The notes beneath the pieces are model-generated. The model saw nothing but the letters and a program-made list of their open reading frames with translations. It was not told the origin of the DNA and searched no databases. Below, piece after piece: positions 11,199 to 20,026 of a DNA stretch of 37,141 nt. The stretch's first letter is position 1. Every line of letters begins with the position of its first letter. This DNA comes from Candidatus Contendibacter sp. (GTDB taxonomy: Bacteria > Pseudomonadota > Gammaproteobacteria > Competibacterales > Competibacteraceae), in contig JAJHPN010000148.1 in assembly GCA_020890855.1 (NCBI GenBank), positions 1 to 37,141 on the forward strand. The letters run 5' to 3'. Made by a program: the position numbers and the translations under genes.

Positions 11199-11978
11199 AT
11201 GTGCGAACTGCTCGGGATGAGCGCCAACGTTCCCACCGATATCTGCTTCAGCTTCACCGGCCTGATGCAGCGTGGCGGCAACACCGGCCCACATCGTGAC
11301 GGCTGGGGAATCGCCTTTTACGAAGGGCGCGGTTGTCGGGCTTTCCACGATCCTTCTCCCAGCGCTGAATCAGAAATTGCCCGTCTGGTGCAGCGCTACG
11401 CGATCAAGAGCCGGATCGTCATCAGTCATATCCGCCGCGCCAACCGAGGCCGGGTCTGTCTGGAGAACACCCATCCATTTAGCCGTGAACTGTGGGGCCG
11501 GCACTGGGTGTTCGCCCACAACGGTCAGTTGCGCGGCGTCAAACGATTGCCTCTGGATTTCTACCAGCCGATTGGTTCAACCGACAGCGAGCACGCCTTC
11601 TGCTGGCTGCTGGGCCGCATTCGCGCCCGGTTTCCCGACCCGCCGCGCCAGTCCGCCGGGCTGTGGCGGCATATCCATACCCTTTCCCGCCAACTGGGCG
11701 AGCGTGGCGTTTGCAATTTTCTGCTCAGCGACGCCCAACATCTGTACGCCCATTGCAGCAGTCAGTTGTCCTGGCTGACCCGCCGGGCGCCTTTCGGCCA
11801 AGCCCGGCTGATGGATGCCGACATGACGGTGGATTTTCAGCAGGAAACCACGCCCAATGATGTCGTCACCGTGGTGGCGACCCGCCCGCTGACTGATAAC
11901 GAAGCGTGGACCGTGATGCCGCCCGGCGCTCTGACCATCTTTAGCGCCGGCGAACCGGTAGCGGCGTTTAGCCGCTAG
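11199..11978 (+). CDS. Class II glutamine amidotransferase, YafJ-like
   Basis: The 259-residue product has only an N-terminal-nucleophile glutaminase domain. Cys2 is the nucleophile after Met removal. Further marks are [10 protein letters not shown] at 32-41, SHIRRAN near 76-82 and the oxyanion FAHNGQLRG near 105-113. It resembles E. coli YafJ; no synthase domain is attached, so the ammonia acceptor is unknown. It starts 13 bases after the metallo-hydrolase and probably belongs to the same transcript. A GGGGG stretch precedes the ATG at ribosome-site distance. Confidence 0.9.
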   Translation: MCELLGMSANVPTDICFSFTGLMQRGGNTGPHRDGWGIAFYEGRGCRAFHDPSPSAESEIARLVQRYAIKSRIVISHIRRANRGRVCLENTHPFSRELWGRHWVFAHNGQLRGVKRLPLDFYQPIGSTDSEHAFCWLLGRIRARFPDPPRQSAGLWRHIHTLSRQLGERGVCNFLLSDAQHLYAHCSSQLSWLTRRAPFGQARLMDADMTVDFQQETTPNDVVTVVATRPLTDNEAWTVMPPGALTIFSAGEPVAAFSR

Positions 11979-12065
11979 TGGGGTGGATCGCGGCGCTGAA
12001 TACCCGCCTTGATTGTAGTTTTTTTGATGCATATTGCCACGTTCGTGCGATTTTTGCGGCGTAAA

Positions 12066-12109
12066 CCTATCGGATGTTCTATAGTAAAACCTGAAATCCA
12101 TTCGATAGG
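12066..12109 (+). promoter_or_regulatory. Leader hairpin before slyD
   Basis: CCTATCGGATG (12066-12076) pairs with CATTCGATAGG (12099-12109) over 11 bp with one G-U pair, around a 22-base loop. It ends 7 bases before the slyD ATG, and the only ribosome-site-like bases (ATAGG) lie in its 3' arm, so folding could limit initiation. Confidence 0.45.
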
Positions 12110-12116
12110 CCCCTCC

Positions 12117-12596
12117 ATGAAAGCAGCGCAGAATAAAATCGTATCCCTGCATTACACGTTGACCGATGAATCTGGTGTGGTGCTAGATTCCAGTCGCGAG
12201 GGTGAGCCGTTCGCCTATCTGCACGGCCACGGCCATATCATCCGGGGGCTGGAAGCGGCGCTCGAAGGCTGCGAAGCCGGGTTTAACGGAGCCATTCAGG
12301 TTGCGCCCGCCGACGGCTATGGCGAACGCAATCCCCAGGCCGTCTTTGAGGTGCCTCGCGACCAGTTTCCCCCCAGCGAGGACATTCAGGTCGGGATGCA
12401 AGTGCAGGGCGAGGGTGCCGATGGCCTGATGAATTTCATGGTGGTCGGGATTGACGATCAGCATGTGGTGTTGGACGCCAACCATCCGATGGCTGGCAAA
12501 ACCCTGAATTTCGAGGTTGATCTGCTGGATGTGCGGGAAGCGACGGCCCAGGAGCTGGCCCATGGTCATGTTCATACCCACGGCCATGATCACTGA
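12117..12596 (+). CDS. slyD: FKBP-type peptidyl-prolyl isomerase SlyD
   Basis: Cytosolic prolyl isomerase and chaperone with a metal-binding tail. The product has 159 residues. It shows the FKBP half with PFAYLHGHGHIIRGLEAAL, the insert-in-flap region at about 70-125, the returning strand NHPMAGKTLNFEV at 122-134 and a His-rich tail with H149, H151, H153, H155, H157 and H159. In E. coli the SlyD tail binds nickel for hydrogenase maturation; here the tail is shorter and has no Cys. I chose the ATG of MKAAQNKIV from homology; the frame is open further upstream to 12009 without support. Confidence 0.93.
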   Translation: MKAAQNKIVSLHYTLTDESGVVLDSSREGEPFAYLHGHGHIIRGLEAALEGCEAGFNGAIQVAPADGYGERNPQAVFEVPRDQFPPSEDIQVGMQVQGEGADGLMNFMVVGIDDQHVVLDANHPMAGKTLNFEVDLLDVREATAQELAHGHVHTHGHDH

Positions 12597-12624
12597 TTCA
12601 CCGGCGCGGGTTGGCGTGTAGAAT
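12597..12624 (+). promoter_or_regulatory. Candidate sigma-70 promoter for minCDE
   Basis: TTCACC (12597-12602) and TAGAAT (12619-12624) are separated by 16 bases, directly after the slyD stop and 43 bases before minC. No other promoter-like pair is visible in this short gap. Confidence 0.35.
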
Positions 12625-12666
12625 ACCGCGCAGCATTCAATACCCGCTTAGAGACTCTCTATCGCC

Positions 12667-13386
12667 ATGCTGTTGCACTTCCCCTATCAAACGGATTCCG
12701 AACCGCCGCCCTTTGAACTCAAGGGCAGTCTGTTCACCTTGACGGTCCTCCATCTTTTCCAGCTGGATGAGGCCGCTATCGAGCGGCGTCTGGCTGAAAA
12801 GATCAAGCAAGCTCCGAGCTTTTTCGATAACACGCCGGTGGTTATCGATCTGGAGGGGATGGTCCTGCCGCCAGAGGGGGTCAATTTCAACGGGTTGTAC
12901 GAGTTGTTGCGCAAGCACGGCATGGCCCCGGTGGGGGTTCGCAACGGTAGCCCGGAATTGCAGGCGACCGCCCGGCTGGCCGGTTTGCCGGTACTGCCGG
13001 AAAGTCGTTCCTCAGGGGTTTCCAAAAAATCTGAACGTGCTGAACCAGCGCTGGCCCACGCTCAAATCATCGATCATCCGGTGCGATCCGGTCAGCAGTT
13101 TTATGCGCCGGATGGCGATCTGATCGTCTTGGGTGCGGTCAGCGCCGGCGCGGACGTCATCGCCGATGGTAATGTCCATGTTTATGGCGTGCTGCGGGGA
13201 CGCGCCCTGGCCGGGATCAAGGGCAATGCCGAGACGCGGATTTTCTGTCACAGCCTTGAGGCTGCCTTGATCTCCATCGCTGGCCGCTACCGGGTCAGCG
13301 AACATATCAGCCCCACGGACTGGGGCAAGGCTGCGCAAATTCGTCTGATGGACGATCACTTGGTCATCGAACCGCTGATTCGCTGA
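12667..13386 (+). CDS. minC: Septum site-determining protein MinC
   Basis: Inhibitor of FtsZ ring formation away from mid-cell. The 239-residue product has the MinC N-terminal domain (FELKGSLFTLTVLHL onward) and a C-terminal beta-helix domain with the ladder GDLIVLGAVSAGADVIADGNVHVYGVLRGRALAG, which binds MinD. The linker near 115-135 is Ser/Glu rich. It is first in the minC-minD-minE order; minD follows after 61 bases. The ribosome site before the ATG is weak (GAGA). Confidence 0.95.
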   Translation: MLLHFPYQTDSEPPPFELKGSLFTLTVLHLFQLDEAAIERRLAEKIKQAPSFFDNTPVVIDLEGMVLPPEGVNFNGLYELLRKHGMAPVGVRNGSPELQATARLAGLPVLPESRSSGVSKKSERAEPALAHAQIIDHPVRSGQQFYAPDGDLIVLGAVSAGADVIADGNVHVYGVLRGRALAGIKGNAETRIFCHSLEAALISIAGRYRVSEHISPTDWGKAAQIRLMDDHLVIEPLIR

Positions 13387-13447
13387 AAGACAACAAGATT
13401 ACAGCTTCAGCGCATTTTTCAAACACAACCTTAAATGGGATAGCAGC

Positions 13448-14260
13448 TTGGCAACCGTTATTGTGGTGACCTCCGGCAAGGGAGGCGTAGGCAAAACGAC
13501 GACTAGCGCCAGCTTCGCCACCGGTCTGGCCCAGCGCGGCTATCGGACCGTGGTGATCGATTTTGACGTGGGTTTGCGCAATCTTGATCTGATCATGGGT
13601 TGCGAGCGGCGAGTCGTGTATGACTTCATCAACGTCATTAACAACGAGGCCAATCTCAATCAGGCGCTGATTCGGGACAAGCGGGTGGAAAATCTGTACA
13701 TCCTGCCGGCTTCGCAAACCCGCGACAAGGAGGCGCTCACCAAGGACGGGGTCGAGCGGGTCCTCAACGAACTCCGGCAGAATTTTGAATATGTCGTGTG
13801 CGATTCGCCTGCAGGCATTGAGCGGGGCGCGTTGATGGCGCTGTACTTTGCCGATGAAGCCTTGGTGGTGACCAATCCCGAAGTGTCATCGGTGCGCGAT
13901 TCCGACCGGATTCTCGGCATCCTGGCCAGCCGGTCGCGGCGGGCCGAGCAGGGCGATATCCCGGTCAAGGAGCATCTGGTGCTGGCGCGCTATGCGCCAG
14001 AACGCGCCCATCGGGGCGACATGCTCAGCGTCGATGATGTGCTGGAGATTCTCGGCATCTCGCTGCTGGGGGTGATTCCCGAATCGCCGGCGGTGTTGCA
14101 GTCCTCAAACGCCGGTGTGCCGGTGATTTTGGAGGATGACAGCGACGCTGGCAGCGCTTATGGCGATCTGGTGGATCGATTTCTAGGCAAGAGCCTGCCA
14201 CACCGGTTTGTCACGGTCCAGAAAAAGGGGTTGTTGCAGCGCTTGTTCGGCGGGAGTTGA
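13448..14260 (+). CDS. minD: Septum site-determining ATPase MinD
   Basis: Membrane-associated ATPase that recruits MinC and oscillates with MinE. The 270-residue product has the deviant Walker A GKGGVGKT at 10-17 with the signature lysine K11, the DFDVGLRNLDLIMGCERR switch region and a C-terminal amphipathic membrane helix (KKGLLQRLFGG). The start codon is TTG: the protein must begin just before ATVIVVTSGKGG, and no ATG or GTG lies there. GGGATAG upstream gives a modest ribosome site. Only three bases separate its stop from minE. Confidence 0.97.
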   Translation: MATVIVVTSGKGGVGKTTTSASFATGLAQRGYRTVVIDFDVGLRNLDLIMGCERRVVYDFINVINNEANLNQALIRDKRVENLYILPASQTRDKEALTKDGVERVLNELRQNFEYVVCDSPAGIERGALMALYFADEALVVTNPEVSSVRDSDRILGILASRSRRAEQGDIPVKEHLVLARYAPERAHRGDMLSVDDVLEILGISLLGVIPESPAVLQSSNAGVPVILEDDSDAGSAYGDLVDRFLGKSLPHRFVTVQKKGLLQRLFGGS

Positions 14261-14263
14261 GTC

Positions 14264-14545
14264 ATGGGCATGTTTGACAACTTTTTTAGCCGGTCTCCAA
14301 ACAAGTCGACCGCGGCGGTCGCCAAGGAGCGACTACAGATTATCGTGACGCACGAGCGGGGCGGACGTCATCGCAGTCCCGACTACCTGCCGGCGCTCAA
14401 GAAGGAACTGCTAGAGGTCGTGCGTAAATATGTTCATGTCGATCAGAGCCAGATCAAGGTGCATCTGGATCGCGACGGCGATTGTGAGGTGCTGGAGCTG
14501 AACATCACCCTGCCGGATGAAGAACAGCGGATGGGCGTCAGTTAA
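14264..14545 (+). CDS. minE: Cell division topological specificity factor MinE
   Basis: It displaces MinC and stimulates the MinD ATPase, which drives pole-to-pole oscillation. The product has 93 residues (E. coli 88). The N-terminal membrane/MinD-binding part contains [14 protein letters not shown], and the C-terminal topological specificity domain contains [17 protein letters not shown]. The start is 3 bases after minD, consistent with co-translation. Confidence 0.96.
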   Translation: MGMFDNFFSRSPNKSTAAVAKERLQIIVTHERGGRHRSPDYLPALKKELLEVVRKYVHVDQSQIKVHLDRDGDCEVLELNITLPDEEQRMGVS

Positions 14546-14562
14546 CGGCCTTGGCGCAGGCA

Positions 14563-15003
14563 ATGGGCGGTCATGGCCATTTTTCTGACGCGAACGATGA
14601 CCAGCAACCGGCTGGTGTGGTTGGCGAGCGGGTCCGGCTGGATAAATGGTTGTGGGCGGCGCGATTTTTCAAGACCCGCGCCTTGGCCGCTGATGCGGTG
14701 ACTGGCGGTAAAGTGCATGTGGACGGACGGCGCGTCAAGCCTGCCCATTTGATGCGCTTGGGCGAAGCGTTGCGGATTCAGCGCGGTCCTGAAGAATATA
14801 TGGTGGTGGTCAGGGGGTTGAGCAGCCGGCGCGGCCCCGCCCAACAAGCTCTGCTGTTGTACGATGAAACCACTGAAAGCCGTCAGCGCCGCGAACAGCT
14901 TCGTGAGCAGCGCCGCTTGCAAATGACCGACGCTCCGCAGTCCGCCACCCGTCCTACCAAACAAGATCGCCGCCGGATTGTCCGGTTTATCCGTGATGAA
15001 TGA
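14563..15003 (+). CDS. hslR: Heat shock protein 15, S4-domain RNA-binding protein
   Basis: Hsp15 binds stalled 50S subunits carrying nascent peptidyl-tRNA. The 146-residue product has an S4 domain starting VRLDKWLWAARFFKTRALA, with VHVDGRRVKPAHLMRLGEALRI, then a basic C-terminal region rich in Arg/Gln (RQRREQLREQRRLQ) and ending KQDRRRIVRFIRDE, as in the family. I prefer the ATG at 14563 (GCAGG in front); a TTG at 14551 in the same frame is also possible. The first 20 residues are Gly/His rich and variable. It follows minE closely and may be read from the same transcript. Confidence 0.9.
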   Translation: MGGHGHFSDANDDQQPAGVVGERVRLDKWLWAARFFKTRALAADAVTGGKVHVDGRRVKPAHLMRLGEALRIQRGPEEYMVVVRGLSSRRGPAQQALLLYDETTESRQRREQLREQRRLQMTDAPQSATRPTKQDRRRIVRFIRDE

Positions 15004-15268
15004 TGAATCAGGATTTCAGCGCCATTTGTTCACCCGGACTCTTCGACCGGTTCACCTCAAGCGATTTTTGAACCGCAGCAGTAAAATTTCCGTTGATAAA
15101 GCACGGCGATCGTTTCCGGATTGCTCACTGTGGCATCCGGTTAGTATGTGAACTCTAATTTGGTCTGCTAGTTTTCCTGATCAGTAATGGCTGCCGGGAG
15201 GGTCAGCGAGTGGCGCTCCCGGATGGGATAACACTAGAAATTTCGCAGAATTAATGAGGCGCCACATC
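15004..15268. other. 265-base intergenic region before the phasin gene
   Basis: No coding or RNA gene is visible. It holds a 7-bp inverted repeat CCGGGAG (15194-15200) / CTCCCGG (15216-15222), and a TTGCTC/TAGTAT pair (15121-15147) with a spacing of only 15 that could be a weak promoter for the phasin gene. Confidence 0.4.
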
Positions 15269-15748
15269 ATGAAAACAGACCGGTTTGAACATCAGTTGAC
15301 TAACAATGCCCGCGACTTCGCCCGCCAAATCTGGTTGGCGGGGCTGGGTGCGTTTGCCCGGACTCAGGAAGAAGGCGGTAAGTTCTTTGATGCGCTGGTT
15401 CAGGAAGGACAGGCGGTGGATAACCAGATGAAGAAAACCGCCGAAGAGAAATCCGGACCGGTGAAAGAAAGCGTCGGGGCGATGAAGGATAAAGTAGGGG
15501 AAATCCGCGATAAGGCGACCGGCGCCTGGAACAAACTGGAAGAAGTTTTTCAGACGCGGGTGGCGCGGGCGCTGCGCCGGTTGGGCGTACCGACCAAGGA
15601 TGATATTCAGCAATTGTTTGAGCAGGTCGATGTGCTGACCCGGAATATTCAGGAACTGACCCAGGCCGAGGCCGAGATCAAGGCGCGCAAGGCCCGCCCG
15701 GTCAAGTTCACTGAGCCGGTCGCCCGAGTGGCTGAGCCAGCGGTCTGA
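15269..15748 (+). CDS. Phasin-type polyhydroxyalkanoate granule-associated protein
   Basis: The 159-residue product matches the PhaF/PhaI-like phasin family: ARDFARQIWLAGLGAFARTQEEGGKFFDALVQEG near the start, a central amphipathic helix with Lys/Glu/Ala content, and RALRRLGVPTKDDIQQLFEQVDVLTRNIQEL near 105-135. Such proteins coat PHA granules and affect their number and size. There is no Lys/Ala-Pro histone-like repeat tail as in PhaF, so it is the short PhaI-like form. I chose the ATG at 15269 because GAGG lies 9 bases in front; an ATG at 15254 would add five residues. No PHA synthase is in the window. Confidence 0.9.
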   Translation: MKTDRFEHQLTNNARDFARQIWLAGLGAFARTQEEGGKFFDALVQEGQAVDNQMKKTAEEKSGPVKESVGAMKDKVGEIRDKATGAWNKLEEVFQTRVARALRRLGVPTKDDIQQLFEQVDVLTRNIQELTQAEAEIKARKARPVKFTEPVARVAEPAV

Positions 15749-15860
15749 CTGACGGTAAAACTGCCGGGTGGCAAAGAGCTGGACGGCATCCTGCCAAATT
15801 GACCGTTCGCCAGTCGCAAGGTAACGTAAGTCGCTTACCTGAATGAGACGGACGGACGTG

Positions 15861-16100
15861 ATGGCGAAAAAGCTTCCTCCCCTTCCTTTTGAAGCGGCGC
15901 TGGCGGAACTGGAACATCTGGTAGGGCAGCTTGAGCAGGGTGAACCCACTCTCGATGAGGCGCTACAGCGCTTCGAGCAGGGCGTAGCCCTGGTCCGAAG
16001 CTGCCAGGCTGCCTTGCGCCAGGCCGAGCAGAAAGTCGAACAGTTGCTGGAACAAAATGGCGAGCCGGTCATTTTGCCGTTCAGTGCGGCGGCAGGCTGA
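15861..16100 (+). CDS. xseB: Exodeoxyribonuclease VII small subunit
   Basis: Small subunit of exonuclease VII, which degrades single-stranded DNA with XseA. The 79-residue product has the family core FEAALAELEHLVGQLEQGEPTLDEALQRFEQGVALVRSCQ and a helical tail. I chose the ATG of MAKKLPPLPFE by homology; an in-frame ATG at 15843 has no better ribosome site. It is followed after 5 bases by ispA, the standard gammaproteobacterial xseB-ispA-dxs order. Confidence 0.95.
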   Translation: MAKKLPPLPFEAALAELEHLVGQLEQGEPTLDEALQRFEQGVALVRSCQAALRQAEQKVEQLLEQNGEPVILPFSAAAG

Positions 16101-16105
16101 CGGTC

Positions 16106-16996
16106 ATGGTTGCGAAACAGATTGAAGGCTATCAGGCTCGCGCCACCCGAGCGCTCGATCGCCGCTTGCCCGCCGCTGAGTTACATCCTGGCGATCTGCA
16201 TCAGGCCATGCGTTACGCGGTGCTGGGCGGCGGCAAGCGTATCCGGCCGACGCTGGTTTATGCCGCTGGTGCCGCAGTGGGCGCACTGTTGGAAACGTTG
16301 GACGGTCCGGCCTGCGCAGTGGAGTTCATCCACGCTTATTCCCTGATCCACGACGATCTGCCGGCGATGGACAATGACGATTTACGCCACGGTCAACCGA
16401 CTTGCCACAAGGCGTTTGGCGAGGCGCTGGCGATTTTGGCCGGCGATGCCTTGCAGGCGCTCGCCTTTCAGGTTCTCAGTCAGGATCAGGCGATGGTCTC
16501 CGATCCGGCGATTCGCTTGCGGATGGCTGGAGTTCTGGCCCAGGCGGCTGGTTCGCGCGGCATGGTCGGTGGTCAGGCCATTGATCTGGCGGTGGTGGGC
16601 CGGGATGACCTGAGCTTGGCGGAACTGGAAAATATGCACATCCACAAGACGGGCGCATTGATCCGCGCCAGTGTGCTGTTGGGGGCGCTGAGTCAGTCCG
16701 CGATTGACCCGGTAGCGCTGGAGCGGCTGGATCGCTACGCCAAGTGTATCGGTCTGGCGTTCCAGATTCGGGACGACATTCTTGATGTGATCGGCGATAC
16801 CGCCACCCTCGGCAAAGCCCAGGGCGCCGATCGGGCGCTGGGCAAGCCGACCTATCCGGTCTTGTTGGGACTGGACGGCGCTCGTGTGCACGCCCGCGCC
16901 TTGTATGAAGAAGCGCTGGCGAGTCTGGAGCCATTGGGTGCGGAGGCCGAACCGCTGCGCTGGATCGCCGGTTATGTCGTCGACCGCTCCTACTAG
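16106..16996 (+). CDS. ispA: Farnesyl diphosphate synthase (polyprenyl synthetase)
   Basis: Condenses IPP with DMAPP and GPP to farnesyl diphosphate. The 296-residue product has GGGKRIRP at 41-48, the first Asp-rich motif DDLPAMD (D83, D84, D89) and the second DDILD (D223, D224, D227). The two-residue insertion within the first Asp motif (DDxxxxD) is typical of bacterial short-chain FPP/GGPP synthases. It lies between xseB and dxs in the usual order. The C-terminus ends YVVDRSY, typical of IspA. Confidence 0.95.
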   Translation: MVAKQIEGYQARATRALDRRLPAAELHPGDLHQAMRYAVLGGGKRIRPTLVYAAGAAVGALLETLDGPACAVEFIHAYSLIHDDLPAMDNDDLRHGQPTCHKAFGEALAILAGDALQALAFQVLSQDQAMVSDPAIRLRMAGVLAQAAGSRGMVGGQAIDLAVVGRDDLSLAELENMHIHKTGALIRASVLLGALSQSAIDPVALERLDRYAKCIGLAFQIRDDILDVIGDTATLGKAQGADRALGKPTYPVLLGLDGARVHARALYEEALASLEPLGAEAEPLRWIAGYVVDRSY

Positions 16997-17035
16997 ATTT
17001 TCCACGGAACACACGGAAAACGCAGAAAAAATGGC
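16997..17035. repeat. Possible dispersed intergenic repeat element
   Basis: Right after the ispA stop comes TTTTCCACGGAACACACGGA followed by AAACGCAGAAAA. I recall this CACGGAA-rich pattern as a widespread intergenic repeat that often produces spurious predicted proteins rich in FCVFRVFRG. Only one copy is in this window, so the repeat nature is inferred. It separates ispA from dxs (179-base gap); the rest of the gap shows nothing clear. Confidence 0.4.
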
Positions 17036-17175
17036 AAAAGGATGTTGACCGAACCCTGGCCTGTCGCCGGCCCTGGTTTGACGCCTTATTCACTGTCCGT
17101 CTTCTCAATGTCCCGCGTCTTTTGTGAAAAGATAACTTCGCCACGTTTCCCCACCCCGGACTTTTACTCCCTGCG

Positions 17176-19059
17176 ATGACCACTGGCTCCGTTTTTCCCC
17201 TGCTGGAACAGATCGATACCCCGCTGGAGTTGCGCCAGTTACCAGAGACGCGCCTGCCGGGCCTGGCCCACGAACTGCGTGAATTTCTGATCCAGACGGT
17301 GGCCCGGACGGGCGGGCATTTTTCCGCCAATCTGGGTACGGTGGAGCTGACCATCGCCCTGCATTACGTGTTCAATACCCCCGATGATCGACTGGTGTGG
17401 GACGTGGGCCATCAAACCTATCCACACAAGATTCTGACCGGTCGCCGCGCCCGGATGGGCAGTCTGCGGCGCAAGAACGGCATTGCCGGTTTTCCCAAAC
17501 GCGGGGAAAGTCCTTACGACGCCTTTGGCGTTGGCCATTCCAGCACCTCGCTCAGCGCCGCGCTGGGGATGGCGCTAGCCGCTGAACGGGCCGGCAGCGA
17601 CCGTCAGGTGGTTGCCGTCATTGGCGATGGGGCGATGACCGCCGGCATGGCGTTCGAGGCGCTCAATCATGCCGGGCATTTGAAAAGCGATCTGCTGGTG
17701 GTGCTCAATGACAATGAGATGTCGATTTCGCCCAATGTCGGGGCCTTGTCGGCGCACCTGACCCAATTGCTGTCCAGCCGGCTGTTCTCGACGGTTCGTG
17801 AAGGCGGCAAAAAGGTGCTTAGCCATGTTCCGCCGATGCTGGAGGTGGCCCGCCGCGCCGAAGAACATGTCAAGGGGCTGCTGATTCCGGAGGGGACGTT
17901 ATTCGAGGAACTGGGTTTCAAGTACTTCGGGCCGGTGGATGGCCACGATTTGCTGGCGCTGATCCAAACCTTGCGTAATCTGCGAGCGCTGACCGGACCA
18001 CGATTGCTGCACGTCGTCACCCGCAAGGGCAAGGGTTACCAGCGGGCTGAGGAGGAGCCGGTCGGCTATCACGGCGTTGGCGCATTTGATCCGGCTTGCG
18101 GGCTGAAACCAACCAAACCGGGCGGTGGGCTGACCTATACCCAGGTCTTCGGCGAGTGGCTGTGCGACATGGCGGCCCAGGACAAGCGGCTGATCGGGAT
18201 TACTCCGGCGATGCGCGAGGGTTCCGGGATGGTGGAGTTTGCCGAACAGTTCCCGGATCGCTATTTCGATGTCGCCATTGCTGAACAACATGCAGTGACG
18301 TTCGCCGCCGGATTGGCCTGTGACGGTCTCAAGCCAGTGGTGGCGATTTATTCCACCTTTCTGCAACGCGCCTATGATCAGCTGATTCACGATGTCGCTC
18401 TGCAAAACCTGCCCGTGTTGTTCGCCGTTGACCGGGCTGGACTGGTGGGACCGGATGGGCCGACGCACGCGGGCAGTTTTGATTACAGCTTTCTGCGTTG
18501 CATTCCCAATCTGGTGCTTATGGCTCCCGCTGACGAAAACGAGTGTCGGCAGATGCTCTACACTGGGTTTCAGTTGAACCAGCCGGCGGCAGTGCGCTAT
18601 CCGCGTGGTCAGGGGCCGGGGATGAAGGTCGAGCGGGAGATGCAGGCATTGCCCGTAGGTAAAGCCGAGCTCCGCCGCCGGGGCCGGGATTTGGCGTTGC
18701 TGGCGTTCGGCGGCATGGTGGCGGTCGCTGAAGCGGTGGCGGAACGGTTGGACGCGACGGTAGTGAACATGCGCTTTATCAAGCCGCTGGATGAGGCGCT
18801 GATCGTGCAAATGGCCGCTGAGCATCGCGTTCTGGCGACGCTGGAAGAGAATGTCGTGGCGGGCGGCGCGGGCAGCGCAATCAATGAATGTCTGGCGGCG
18901 CGGGGGATTTCCATTCCGGTTCGCCATCTGGGCTTGCCAGATCGTTTTGTGGAACAGGGCGAGCGCGGGGAGCTGCTCGCTGAATGTGGCCTGAATGTGG
19001 ACGGTGTGTTGCGGCAACTGACAGCGTGGGATCAGGTGAGTTTGCCGCTCCCCAGGTAA
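17176..19059 (+). CDS. dxs: 1-deoxy-D-xylulose-5-phosphate synthase
   Basis: First enzyme of the MEP isoprenoid pathway; condenses pyruvate and glyceraldehyde 3-phosphate with thiamine diphosphate. The 627-residue product has the ThDP motif GDG (150-152) ending at LNDNEMSIS (N178/N180), the transketolase-type [12 protein letters not shown], and [15 protein letters not shown] in the middle domain. The C-terminal transketolase domain is complete. It needs thiamine diphosphate, which the thiDE genes elsewhere in the window help to make. A weak 8-bp hairpin (19062-19080, one G-U) follows the stop without a T-run. Confidence 0.97.
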   Translation: MTTGSVFPLLEQIDTPLELRQLPETRLPGLAHELREFLIQTVARTGGHFSANLGTVELTIALHYVFNTPDDRLVWDVGHQTYPHKILTGRRARMGSLRRKNGIAGFPKRGESPYDAFGVGHSSTSLSAALGMALAAERAGSDRQVVAVIGDGAMTAGMAFEALNHAGHLKSDLLVVLNDNEMSISPNVGALSAHLTQLLSSRLFSTVREGGKKVLSHVPPMLEVARRAEEHVKGLLIPEGTLFEELGFKYFGPVDGHDLLALIQTLRNLRALTGPRLLHVVTRKGKGYQRAEEEPVGYHGVGAFDPACGLKPTKPGGGLTYTQVFGEWLCDMAAQDKRLIGITPAMREGSGMVEFAEQFPDRYFDVAIAEQHAVTFAAGLACDGLKPVVAIYSTFLQRAYDQLIHDVALQNLPVLFAVDRAGLVGPDGPTHAGSFDYSFLRCIPNLVLMAPADENECRQMLYTGFQLNQPAAVRYPRGQGPGMKVEREMQALPVGKAELRRRGRDLALLAFGGMVAVAEAVAERLDATVVNMRFIKPLDEALIVQMAAEHRVLATLEENVVAGGAGSAINECLAARGISIPVRHLGLPDRFVEQGERGELLAECGLNVDGVLRQLTAWDQVSLPLPR

Positions 19060-19104
19060 TGCCTGAGTATTTTACTTAGGGAATTAACGGCCGTCAGACT
19101 TATC

Positions 19105-19122
19105 CAACCGGTAAACCGGTTG
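19105..19122 (+). promoter_or_regulatory. Operator-like palindrome before folE2
   Basis: CAACCGGT and ACCGGTTG form perfect 8-bp arms around AA. It ends 22 bases before the folE2 start. It does not resemble the Zur box I know for gammaproteobacteria. A protein-binding site or a short leader hairpin are both possible. Confidence 0.4.
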
Positions 19123-19144
19123 TGAACCCAATGTGAGGAATTGC

Positions 19145-20002
19145 ATGAAGCCATTGATCATGAATGCTGCGGCCATGCCGGCGCTGATCCCGATTCCGGA
19201 TGTGCAAAACAGCGCCGATACCCGCCGACTGGCGATCAACAAGGTGGGCATTAAGGATATTCGCCATCCGGTCAAGGTGCGCGACCGCAGCGGCGGCGAA
19301 CAGCACACCATCGCCACCTTCAACATGTATGTGAATCTGCCCCACAACTTCAAGGGCACCCACATGTCGCGGTTTGTCGAGATCCTGAACGTGCCGGGGC
19401 GCGAAATCTCGGTGGACTCGTTCAAGGATATGCTGCTGGAGATGACCGATCGGCTGGAGGCGGAGGCCGGTCATATCGAGATGACCTTCGTCTATTTCGT
19501 CAACAAGGCGGCCCCGGTCTCCGGGGTGCAAAGCCTGATGGATTATGAAGTCACTTTCACTGGCGAAATTCGCGCCGGTCAACCGGCCATGAACCTCAAA
19601 GTCGTGACGCCAGTGACCAGCCTGTGTCCCTGCTCAAAGAAAATCTCTCAATACGGCGCCCACAATCAGCGTTCTCACGTCACGATCAGCGTCCGCACCC
19701 GGGGCTTTATCGGCATTGAAGATCTGATTGATCTGGCCGAAAAGGAAGCTTCCTGCGAGCTATACGGCCTGCTCAAGCGCCCGGACGAGAAATATGTGAC
19801 CGAGCGGGCCTACGAAAATCCCAAGTTTGTCGAGGACATGGTGCGCGACATCGCCGCCCGGCTGAATCAGGATGACCGGGTGGCGGCCTATGCAGTCGAA
19901 TCGGAAAATTTCGAGTCGATCCACAATCATTCCGCTTACGCGATGATCGAGCGCGACAAGGATGCCGAGGAGGCGATGCTGGTTCAGCCAGAATCGGTCT
20001 GA
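19145..20002 (+). CDS. folE2: GTP cyclohydrolase FolE2 (type IB)
   Basis: Makes dihydroneopterin triphosphate from GTP, the first step of folate synthesis. It is the FolE2 family, which is unrelated in sequence length to FolE and uses metals more loosely than zinc-dependent FolE. The product has 285 residues. The conserved [18 protein letters not shown] region holds C161 and C163 and the His near 173. HPVKVRDR and GTHMSRFVE are also typical. I chose the ATG at 19145 because GAGG lies 6 bases in front; the frame is open to a GTG at 19133. No zinc-stress genes are adjacent. Confidence 0.94.
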   Translation: MKPLIMNAAAMPALIPIPDVQNSADTRRLAINKVGIKDIRHPVKVRDRSGGEQHTIATFNMYVNLPHNFKGTHMSRFVEILNVPGREISVDSFKDMLLEMTDRLEAEAGHIEMTFVYFVNKAAPVSGVQSLMDYEVTFTGEIRAGQPAMNLKVVTPVTSLCPCSKKISQYGAHNQRSHVTISVRTRGFIGIEDLIDLAEKEASCELYGLLKRPDEKYVTERAYENPKFVEDMVRDIAARLNQDDRVAAYAVESENFESIHNHSAYAMIERDKDAEEAMLVQPESV

Positions 20003-20026
20003 ACCGGTCAGAACAGTCGCGATCCG

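Noticed and set aside
15004-15268. tRNA or small RNA gene in the gap before the phasin gene
   Set aside because: No cloverleaf and no CCA end; the one clear inverted repeat lacks a T-run.
16476-17354. Minus-strand frame containing FCHFFCVFRVFRGK
   Set aside because: The peptide is the usual artefact of the CACGGAA-type intergenic sequence and is antisense to ispA and dxs.
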